Assembly (NCBI RefSeq): GCF_018320785.1
Contig: NC_054884.1
Span: 17,795,667-17,859,666 of the forward strand
Length of the DNA stretch: 64,000 nucleotides
Origin: Cheilinus undulatus
Lineage: Eukaryota > Chordata > Actinopteri > Labriformes > Labridae
Reading direction: 5' to 3'
Shown here: positions 40,301 to 52,300 of the stretch, piece by piece
How the letters are laid out: every line of letters starts with the position of its first letter
Numbering within the stretch: the first letter of the stretch is position 1
Program-made: the position numbers and the translations under genes
Notes under the pieces: model-generated
Seen by the model: only the letters and a program-made list of their open reading frames with translations
Databases searched by the model: none
What the model was told of the DNA's origin: nothing

Positions 40301-43300
40301 TAGTGAGCTTTAGCTTTAGCCACACTACCTACGTAGCTTATGTAGATTTCGCAGCTAACGTTTTTGTTAGCTTGCTACATTATGTTTTCAAGAACCTTTT
40401 TTTCTGTGTGCAGACTGTTTACTCAGTTTTATTAAGTGTTTTGTAATTAGATTTTGCAGTTCAAGTTTTTAACTTTTACCTTTTGGTGTCCTAATCTTTA
40501 TCTTAACCTAACATAACATTACATGGTTTTATTTTTGAATTTTTTAGCATTTATTTCCATTCTGACAGCAACCAATCTCACAATAATGATCTGCAAGAGG
40601 GAGTGTCTGAGATCTATGGCTGGCAGCCAGACCCCTCTTTTAAATAAAACGCCACCCTGTCTCGTGAAATTCAAAAATATAAGCTTAATGTCGCTCTAGA
40701 TTGATTTCATTTCAATCCTTTATTTTAAGTGATGGTGGGAAAAATATCTGTATAACTGCAGCAAAAAAATTGTATTCACTTTTTTAAAGTACCAACTTAC
40801 CATCTACTCTCTGTATAAATGGTAATATTCAGCATGCACTGGAGCTTTATAAAATACAACACTGAAAGAGAGGCAGATTTTCATACTACACTTATTCTAA
40901 AGTTAAAATCACTGTGTACTGCACATTCCCAAATATAACCTGAACAAAATATTTTTGGCATTGTTGCCCAATCCTGCTGTGTGCAGGGGTGATTTTAGTA
41001 CTTTAAAGGCCACAGGCAAAGATCAATACAAGACCCTGCCCTGGCTAAAATCAATCATAGCGAGTGAACAAGATATTCTGGAACATTTCTTTTCACGTAA
41101 CAAAAAGAGCTGGAAGGCGTACCAAAATCTCAAATATAAACACCCAAATACCCTACAGTACTTGCTCATCACCTTTTAGAAGGGCATCCTGACTCACAAC
41201 ATTGTAATATTTTAAGCAGAGGTGTAACTTCTAAAAATAAGAAGTAAATGCTCAGTACCTGTGAAATATCAATCCTTCTACTGTAAACCATAAACTCTTA
41301 TGTATTACATGCCATTTTAGAACATAGCACCAATTGTATGATGATCGCAATGGATAAGATTGTGTAGTCTGACTTTTGCTTTACTGGGGGGAAAAAGTCT
41401 GAAGTTGTATTAAAAGTTTAAGGTGTTTGTTCACATTTGCAGCTCAGCAAGAAAATGCTGTGGGACTTTGGGGACTTCAGTGCATGTGTGAAAACAACAA
41501 GCAGTATTTAGATATGGACCATGTTTAGCTTGCAATTTCAGCAACTTGCAGTCCATTCAGGCCCCCTTCACTTTTTTATGTTTTGTTATGTTGCATCCTG
41601 ATGCTACATTTCTTTACATTAATTTCTTCTCTCGTTAATCTGAGCGTACTCAGGACCCCATACTGAAAAAGTAAAAGCAGAATTTTTATAAATTTTGCAT
41701 GTTTATTCAAAAGAAAAAAACAGAAGTATCACATTGACATAAGCATTCAGACCCTTTACTCGGTGGTTAGTTGAAGCACCTTTGGCAGTAATTACATCCT
41801 CAAATCTTTTTGAATATGACACAACAAGCTTTCCCAAATTGGAGGAATTTTCTACCATTCTTCTTTGAAAATCGTATCAACCTCAGTGAGGTTGGATGGG
41901 AACTGTCAGTGGACAGACATTTCCAGGTCTTTCCAGAGATGTTCAATAGGGTTCAAGTCAGGGGTCTAGCTTTGCCCCTGTAGGACAGAGTTGTCCCTAA
42001 GCCACTCCTGTCATGTTAGAAAGTGAACCTTCGGTCCAGTCTGGTGCTTCTGAGCAGGTTTTCAGTGAGGACATCTCTGTACTTTGCTCCATTCAGCTCT
42101 CCCTCAACCCTGACCAGTCTCCCAGTCCCTACTGCTTATCACCCCCACAGCATGATGCTGCCACCATCATGCTACACTGTAAGAATGGTATTGGGCAGGT
42201 GATGAGCAGCACATTGTTTCCTCCAATTGAGGCCATTCAGTTCAATCTTGGTTTTATCAGACCAAAGAATCTTGCTTTTCACAGTCTGAAACATCTCCGC
42301 AACAGTCCAGAGAAACAGACCGCACCTGAGCTAAATTTCTAGTGTTGCTGCAAACGGCCTGAATACTCATGTCAAAATAATATTTCAGTTTTTCTTTTAA
42401 TACCTTTGCAAAAATATCTAAAATTCTATTTTCACTTTGTCAATGCTGGGTACTGAGTGTGGGTTAATGAGAATAAAAAATGAATTTAAACAGCTGTAGC
42501 TTTAGGCTGCAACATAACAAAATGGAAAAAGTGCACTATAGGTTAAGTTGTTTTTGATCCTTTATGAAGATGGCGATTATGTACGATTGCACTTTGTTTT
42601 CCTTACAGATGTAAGCTTTATGAATGATTTTTACTCCTTAATGCTGATGAAATGTGTAACCTCTAGGTTATGTGACTGGGGATGCTGTGCCTGAGCAGAC
42701 AGTCACAGAGGCAGATGTTGTTGTTGGGGGGGAAACTGACAGTGAAGGGGATGCTGTCCCTGAAAGCACCAAATCCCTGAAACCCAAAGCTGTGCCTGAA
42801 ACAGTGTCAGCTAAAAGTACAGACAACATCACCCCTGAAGAAGCTTTGAATGTGGGAGTTCCTGAAGTCACACCAGAGGAAGCAAACATCAAGAGTCAGC
42901 CTGAGGCAGGACCGGACAGGTCTGGGGTCAAAGGTCAACCTGCAGGAGAAACTGGGGCGACTGGTAATTCATATCAGGATTGTGTCTTCTCTAATGGTTC
43001 TGTACTGCATGTGTAAATGTGGACCGAATCCTGTTTGTTCTAACTGTCAGTGTGTGTACATTTATGTCATCTAAATATCTAAAACTGCAAGATTTGTGTT
43101 GTTTTGAGGTTTAATGGCTAAGATTCAGTCTCTAACTCTTCTCTAGCACTCTGTCAATCTTGTATGCACTATCACGATTCATATTTATGTGCTATCAAGA
43201 ACTATTATGTGAAAATGGAGCTTTAATGTAGTGAGTAAATGTTAAAAAGAGAAGCGTGAAGAAGAGTGAATCTTAGCTAATGCTCAGCCATTTTACAGAT

Positions 43301-46300
43301 GTTGTGTATTTACATGGTGTTTTGTTTGTTGCATGTTCTTGTTGTAGAAATTCACCAACAATTTGTGTTCAGACATGTCTTTCTTTTATATATTCTTGTT
43401 GAAACCCTGACCAAACTGGCTCATTTAGAGCATCAGATTCATCACTTCTGAAGCCACATTTTGGGAAATAAGGCTTTTTTTCTTTCTGAGTGTTAAATTA
43501 CTCAGAAAATTGACTGAAAACATTAAGCAGTGGTTTGACTGAGAATAGCTAAATGTTTCATTGGTTTAAGTTGTATGTTCTAGCCAAGCTAAGCTATCCC
43601 TCTGTCTTGGTTTACTTTTAGCAGTTTCCCAAAATGCCATGCCATTCTTGTAACAGTTGTTTCAGGTTAAATAGACAAATTCACAATGGGTTAATTTCCT
43701 GACTTCTTCTGAGCAGTGTGTTACTTTAGCCAAATTGTGCTGTCTTTTGGGTTTATTTGATGTTTGTCTTTGCGTCGCTGTGGTCCATTCAGTGCATGAA
43801 TTACAAAGCTTAACCCCTAGATTTTTATTTACTTTGTTGTACTGTGTTGAAGTGGGTCATTATAAAGAAAAAGTTGTATGTTTGTTATTTCCAACCAAGT
43901 TTTTGATCTTGTATCCTGTCTGATCTGGTTTTCAGAGGTTGGAGGAGGACCTACAATGTCCAAAGGACAGGGAGCTAAACCAGCCAGACCTGGTAATTAT
44001 TACTCTCTTCTTTTTGATTAATAGATAATTCTGCCCACTGCATGGCTGTAAGAATCATTAAAGATCTAGGGCTGCTAGCAGCACTGAAGGGCCCTTGCAC
44101 CCTGGTGCATGCCGGTAATAGTTGGAGGATAGCATCCCGGTGTTAGCAACCTGTGCAGTGTGCTGCAGCACAGCTGAGAGACCACATAGGACTGTCAGTG
44201 AATCAAGAATAATAACTATACTCCACTTTGTATATAAGGTAGTATTGGCTATAAACACTAGGTAGCAGTATAACAGAACAAGATGGTAATATGTACTGGC
44301 ATCTTATAGTAGGTGGGGCTATAGCAAAACCATGAAATTAATGTTTCAATGTGTAGTGGGACAGACCTTGATCATACATGAGAAATTTATAGCAAATCAT
44401 ATGTTTCATGAGTTACACCAACTTCCTGTGAAATTGGCGAGGTAGTACAATCCTTGCCATTAGCAGGGAAGCCTCCTTCAATGAAACATGTCAGTGCTGT
44501 GGACAGATATTGAGGATTTCAGTTCAAAGTCTGAGCTTGACAGTTCCAGCACAGTAATGGCCCATTAATTGTTGCTTCCTGTTGCCAGTAGAGGGTGCTA
44601 TGATGAGATGTTTGCGTGTAGGTGTGTTCAGCGTCATACTGTTATCTTGCCAGAAAATTTTGAAGAACACAGAATAATCTATACAAAATTTATTTCAGGT
44701 TAAAGTCATTAACCACCATAAAAGAGGCCTGTTTTTTGGGATGGGGATAACTTTAGATCCCCTTGAACTATGTTGAGGGGCCCTAAAATTAGAGGAGCCA
44801 TTTCATGCCAGACATGCACTGAAGCACTAGAACATGTTCATTTTCACCAGGATCGGAGCATCTGCAAACTTTGGTGAGTTTTGGGGCATGTTAAGGCCAC
44901 CAAATTAGCAATTTATTTGCAGGAATAATAATAGAGAGAAGAATTCCTTCAGTATGAATAGATCCTTGCTCCGATGTTGGTGCTTGGGCCCTAAATATGT
45001 CATATTGAAGACGAAATCTTGCAATTTTTTTTCTCCTTTTTTACTTTTCTCACTTTGACTTCAGCAAAAACCTGCAAAACAAAGTTCATCAACATCATTT
45101 TCATCTTGACCTGGTGTTTAGTTCAAAAGAGGAAGTTAGCATGCTAACTAAGTAGACTGCTAAAAATGCTAAATGAGATGAATTACATCGGCACCAAACA
45201 TCAGCATGTCCTATTTTCTGTTTTAAGTATTGTTGAAGGAAACCTGTGTCTCAAAAGCTTACAACTCTTCAATGTCAGCATGTTGCTGTGCTAAAGTTAG
45301 CACCTAGCACACAGCAAATCTTAGCTTGAGCTAACTCTGTCTTATTAGTGCTTGAGAAAGAACACAATTTTATTGTACAATACAGTCAAAACTGACCACA
45401 CTGGCTTTCAAAATTAGTTTTATATCATAAAATGGCTTTTTGAAGTAGTTTTCAACCATGCAGATTAAAATCACATGCATTTCAGTAATGGTTTCTCAGG
45501 TGTTTGGACATACCTGAGTGTGCGGCATTGTAATCTTGAACTATTCTCTTCAAACATCTTCCCACTATTATTGTAGACTGTGGACCATCAGGAGTACCAA
45601 ATGGGCAGTGGATGAAGATCCCTCGACCAGGTAACTGGACAGTACTACTGTAGCACCAGCAGTGAAAGTTTAAAAAAGTGGCTCTCAACCAACCCAAAAG
45701 TTGGTTGTGAATGTTTGCCCTGAAATAAAACTGTGGCAAAAAATCTAGGATGTCTGGATGCCCTTAGCTGACATGCATCCAGATAGTTCCTTTTACTCTC
45801 TTTCATTTGTTTGCGAAATAAACATAGGTTGTTCTTATCAATTTAGATTTATTTCAATCTCAGTCTGGGGATTAAAAAGCTGGTTTCATGTTATGTGTTC
45901 ATTTCTGTAGGTCTCTAGAAGTTTCAGAAATTTGGTGTGTGACTTTTCATTTAGGAAGTAGTGACGAGTCCTGGGGCTAGAACAATGAAGAATCATTTGA
46001 ATTATTATTATATTATCATTTGTTTAACCAAAATCTTTAAATGTGTTCTTTTGCTCTTACTTCATGTAGACTGGCATTTAAAGAAACTGGGTGGTTTTAA
46101 GCTCAGTGGATCATTAGAGAAACATTCAACTTCATGTTGAATTTATATTCTTGTGTTTTGCATATAAAACAATAAATTTGATCATTACAGTGAGTAAAAG
46201 CAGGTGATGATGGAAACTGAGAACTGATGTTTTGTCTCTTCAGGTTATAATGGAGGTGCTGGAGCTTCTTCTGGCTCCAACACTAAAGGTACCTGTATAT

Positions 46301-49300
46301 GACTGAAACTGCAAATGATACAACACTGCACATTTTAATTTAATTCAATAAAAAAACCCTTGTCTTTGTTATTCATCAACTAAGTGTATCATTTTTTAAT
46401 TGCTTTTAGGTTTTGGAGCCGGAGCTGGTGTTCCTAATGGATATGGCTCTAAGCCAAATGGTACTTCATACTTTATTTTCTAATTTTAGGTTTATTAAAT
46501 TGTTGGTGTTTTGCAGGTGCAAACAGAATTTTTATTTAAAGAAATAAAGGCTTTGATCCTCGTGAATGTAAACATACCCCAAGCCTAATAAAGGTGTTCT
46601 TCTGACATTGTTTAGGTTATGGTGCCAGTGCAGGGGGATATTCTAATGGGGGAGGAGCTAAAACAACCAAACCAAGTAAGAAACCTTTTTTTTCTACTGT
46701 GACATCAAACATTTTTATTTTCCCATGTGAAGACATTTAGATGAGATGCTTTTCGATGTCTGCTTCAGGGAAAAACAATACAGAGATATAAATTTTCTAA
46801 TTGGCATACTTAACTGAAAACTATGACTTCATTAAAAAAAAGAAATAACCTGTAATGTCCTGAATGTGATGAATGCTGTGTTACTTGCCCTGCACAGACC
46901 CACTCTGGTGGCAACTATTCATTTATAATGTCTGCTCCTCTGTGGTTTTACAGGGGAAAACCTCACAGGGATGTCTGAACTATGGCTTGTGGGCCAACTG
47001 TGGCCAATGGTAGAGGTCCATTTTTATTTGGCACCCCTCCAAAAACTAAATAAATAAATGAATTAAATAATATTAAAAATTGATTAAACCTCAAAAAACT
47101 TTTTTTGAATGGAATAAAATATTTAAATGTGAAGATTATTCTTCTTTCTGCTCCTTTTCATTCAAAGTGACAGATTTAACTTTGGATATGAATTGTTTTG
47201 TTTTATTGAATGAAATAAACATAAATATCTGAATAAATAAAAGAAACTTGTGCTTGTGAATTTAAAACTTTCACTTTACCTGCCCCTTTTGTGTTGCCCC
47301 ATTTTCCCACTTCACTTAGTTATTGTCTTTTTGCACATTTTTGCTGCTTTTTCCCTCTTGTCACCTATTTTTGACACTTTAAACCTTTTTGCCCATTTTG
47401 TTAACCCTGCAAAAGCAGATGGATTTGCCTGTTTTTCGTGTTTCTCACTGGTGAATCCATCTTGTAAAGCTCCCGTCTGAACTGTTTGGGCCCGGTTAAA
47501 AAATGACAGGACGAATCAGGAGTAAGAGGCAGTACTTTCGAGCGCGGCGGAGTCGTGACGTAAACAAGCAGCAACAAGAGGCCGGTGCAATTATGGCGGA
47601 AGAGATTAGCATGGATGCTGCTATAGCACCAGTTTTATCAGAACTTGACAACATTTTTTCATTAAAGGAAGAACAAAGAACAGCAGTGAGTTGTTTTCTT
47701 TTCAAGAACGACAAAAGTCGTGTACTGACATGTCTGCAGCCGCCATGGTTCACGTTATGCAGTTCTTTATGGAGTTTACTCCTCAGTAGGGACGCAGCTC
47801 AGTAGCTGCTACGTCATGTGTTTTGTTGCTCTGATTGCCCCGTAAAAATGTGACAGAACATTAATCTAATCACCCTCCAAGTTTTTTTTTTAAGCCTCTG
47901 CCTTTTCCCAAACACTGTCTATGGAAGGTTTTCCAGATGGATGTGTGAAACAAATCCATCTGGCGTGTCAGGTTACATTTTTGTCCTTTTAAATCCCTTT
48001 TTTCCCCCTTTACCACCTGTTGACCCTGTTTTCCAACTTAACCAATATTTGCCCTTCTTCACCAATTTTTGCCACTTGTTGCTAACTTTTCAATGTCTTT
48101 TTGACACTTCATCAATTTTAGCCTCTTTTTAGCCACTTTGAACCCATTTTGCCACCATTTTCTGACCCTATCCACATTAATAACATTACCATAAAAAAGA
48201 TCACTCTGTTTTAAAGACAAGGGGTTAACATTTTTTAAAAGCTATATTGTACTACAGCATAAATAGATAAAATTCATTTTCATGTATTTGTTGCTTTGAT
48301 AAGAGTGGGTAATATTCAAAGTCAAAAATAAAATATGGCTATTATAGCTTAGATTTCTAATGGATCATGATTTTGCTGACTACCATGGTCCCCCAGGTTT
48401 GGCTGGGCCCCAGAAAGCTCTCCCCTTTCTACCCCTTTGTGGATTATTAATACTTTTACTAATTCTAATATATTAGCATGGTCTGATCATCCTTATAATT
48501 TTTTGATGTGTCCCTCCCAAGATTGGAAGTCCCTGAACTAATGAATAATATTTTGTTTATCCAAAGGTTATGGAGCAGGAGGCTACCCTGTCCCTAGACT
48601 GAGCAATGGATATGGAGCTGGTAATAAATACTGTCAATATAAACATCAGTGAAATTTTTTTTTTTTTTTTTTTTTTTAATGTCCAAGAAAATGTTCAAAG
48701 TATGCCGTTTGTGTCCTCAGGACTTGGAAATCCTTATGCAGGGAAACCTCAGCAGCCTGGTGAGTCGCCCTCCACTGACAACGTAGCGTTCATTAATGGC
48801 TGTAATGAAGATGGGAGTGTATTTTCATAAATTGTTTGTTTGCTCTCAGGTTATGGACAGGGAGCATACCTTGGAGCTGGATATGGAAATGGAAATCCAT
48901 ATGGAGGTGAGTTTAAAGAAGTTATGAGTCACATCTGTAACGAAATATGCAAAAACAATCCTTGAATTGCTCTACTATAAGTTCCTTTAAGTCAAGCCAG
49001 TAGGATTTATGAAGCTGATTATCATTATTTGCTATAAGGGGCTTTATAATCATGTGATGTTACTCTGTTTGGGTATGGCAACTTTGGGGGGGAAATCAGA
49101 GAAGCCTTAAAAAGAGCAATACAAGAAGGATAAACTACAAGTGAAGGCTCTTTGTTAGACCAACACAAAAAAAGATAACGTTGCAAATTCTTAAAAATGA
49201 GCCTTTTTTTTCTCTAGGTTATGCGGGTCAAGGCTCAGCAGCAAAGTCCAAATCATGTTGGCTGAAATATTAACAAAAGCTTGAATGATAAATGCATATA

Positions 49301-52300
49301 ATAACTATTTGTATGCGATTTTAACATGGAGTTACTGAAGGCCTTTCATCTCAGCCTAGAAATCTTAATCCAACCACGTAAGGCAGGTTTTGTTGTTTTG
49401 TCTTTAGGGTATGGAAATGGAAATGGAAATGGCTACAGTGCTGGTGTGCAGCCAGAGTTTGCTGGTAAGCATTATCTTATGAAGAAACTTATTAACTCTT
49501 TACTTAAATCAGTGTGTATTTTGCTACTTTCATTAACATGATTAAGAATAAAAGGATAAAACAAAATCTTTTTTTTTTTTTTTTTTTTTAGGTCTTGGAC
49601 AAGGTTTACCTACTGCCAGTGGCAGATTCGGTATGTTTAGGGTTGCAAAATTAGGACAAACTTAATGTAAAACATGTAGACTTAATAATGTCTTTTTTTG
49701 ATTATTATTCAGGTGGTGCCAAGCAGAGTCCTTACAATGGAGCCCCAGTGATTCCTGCTGGACTTGATGGTAAGAGGATGTAAAAATATGACTTAAGCAC
49801 GAGTGAAAAGTGAGATTATCCTGTAAGAAGGATAATCCAGAGTATAATCTACAGCAGGGAAACAAAACAGTAATAGTAACCAAACACCAGTAAGAGTTCT
49901 GAGGAAACAAAAACTATTACTGATGTTGGATTATTTACTATGTGTGTGAAAATAGAGGAGATCAGAGTGGATGAAATCCATGATGCTGATATGCAGGACC
50001 TTTTAGCTTGTAAGACTAGGAGCTCCTAAACTTTGCCCTGCCAAGGACTCCCATTTAGCATTTATCTCCAGCAAGTTCCCCCACTCTTGAAAAATGTCTT
50101 GAATTCTTTGCACATAAGAAATACCCCAAACTGAAAGTAATAATCTTTTTAGTCTCATCATTCAACATATTTATTGTAAACAGTTTATTAGAATTATTGT
50201 CTCATCAATAATCAATTGCTATGTTAACATTAAAAATATTTCTTATTAATTCAGTAGATATTGTTTTTCTTATCTGTTATAAAATGGTCTGTTGAATTCA
50301 TACTCAATAAGTTTCAGGAGTCACATGAATAGTAGTAATGGCAGTGATTACTCCTCGTTTCAGTCCCTAACAATATTCACATTCTGGCCGCTAGAATTGT
50401 ATGTGTTATTCTATTAAAGTGATTGATACGGAAGGAAACACATATATTTCAAGATGCCTTGATGCAGTGTCTGTCAAAAATAAGTGATTAGTTGGTCTTT
50501 AATTTTGTTCCATTTGTCCCCCTTTTTACTTTAAGCTTCCACATCCCCTGTAGAGCTCTCTGGTCAGCCCCTCAGGACCCTCACTTTGAAAAACAGTTAA
50601 TATCTAATATCCAGTTTGTAGGTCTCTTAGTATCACAATAAACCACTAACATTTCTCATGAACTCATACAGGAATGAGTCAGTTTGAGCCTCAGTCTGCT
50701 GGTCTTGGTCCAAATGGAAAAACCAGCAGCATGTATGGTGGTACGTATGAAAACCATATTAATCCTGTAGAACACAACAGATAAGAGCTGTATTTAGAAA
50801 ATAAAATAACATACAAGACATGCCCTGATAGCATTAAACATTTATAGATATTGTTTAATGTTTCAGGACTGGGTGGCATGCCTAATGGTGGTCAGCCTAT
50901 GGGAATGGGTGCAAAAAAATCAAACACAAAGTATGGTGAGTGCTTGTTTGTCCTGTTTCAGCATTTAAATAATTTAAGGCTTTATGTTTAAAGATAAAAC
51001 CTTGCGGATAAAGTACTTTCTCATTACCCATTATTGTCTGCCTGTGTTTGTTTCAGGTATTGGTGGATTGCAGTTTGGTGGACAGCCACTCAACAGAGCA
51101 ACTAATGGTGCAGGAAGTTATGGTAAGCCTGTGTCATTATTGCAATTTCAACTTTCTCACTGATTCTGTGGAAATAGATATAGTTCTTGATTCAAAATGT
51201 AAGTGAATTCATTCTCAGTCCATGTGTTGACAGAACATACCTTATATTCTGTCTTACTGTGTGATCAAGGATAACCTGTTTGTCTCATCACTGTCCAGGA
51301 TATGCTGGAAGCCCCTATGGACCTGCCGGTAATGGAAAATATGGTGGGTCAAATTAAAAAATAAAATGAAGTATCATATGTAGAGCTTCAAAATGTAAAA
51401 CAAACCACCAAACATTTATTTTATGCTTATGTGGAGATATTTGTGTCATGGATTTAACTATCTTGCAGGTGGTGCTGGCACCGGGGGAAACCCTGGACCA
51501 CAGAAATATGGTCAGTATCTAAAGAGAGAGTTTTGTATTTACTGCAGTGGTTTGTGTTTTAAATACACTTCAATCTAAAAATAACTTCTCATTTGGTCTT
51601 TTTCTTTACTAATGTGTAATACTTTAATGCTGTCCATTTTTTTCTGTCATTAGCATATCTCGGTTCTCCTACTGGTGGGCTACTCCCTGGTCATGGCAAT
51701 GGAAATACACCTGGAAAATATGGTAAAGATTTAGTTAGTATTTGTTATAGTGATTTCCTTGCCAGCATCCACTTCCCTTTATTTTTCTCATCTTTTTTTT
51801 GTTTCTCCGTGGTCAGGTTATGGAAGAATGCCTTATGAGGCTCAGCCAGCTGGACTGAGCCCTGGAGCCAAATCAAACGGCAAATATGGTAAATAGATAA
51901 TCTTTTTTTTTTTTTTAGATTAACAGACAAATTTAATGGAGGCCAGAAGGGGGTTGGGTAAATTGTGTGCCAAAAACTTTTCAAATGGAAAAGATTTTTT
52001 TTTTTACATTCAGATAAAGGACAAAGGTGCCACTATAGCTACAGTCTGTGGTGCTGATCAGAGGGTGCTTTGGATGACATTTAAAGACATTTAAATGGTT
52101 GAACATTTCTGTGTATGTTTGTGCAAAAACAACCGTCCATGTCTGGTTAAAGCAAGGGGTAGACAACCTTGCAAAGCACATGGATTTGTCATACTCCATC
52201 TCTGCCAACAGGCAAATCCATCTTGAAAAGCTCCAATCACCAACGTTAGAACCGAACACTGATTGAGGCGATAGTTATGCACGGGGATTAGTTGTACTAG

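Noticed and set aside
42013-42342. Open frame of 109 residues
   Set aside because: Lies inside the Tc1-like non-autonomous element and resembles its non-coding repeat consensus.
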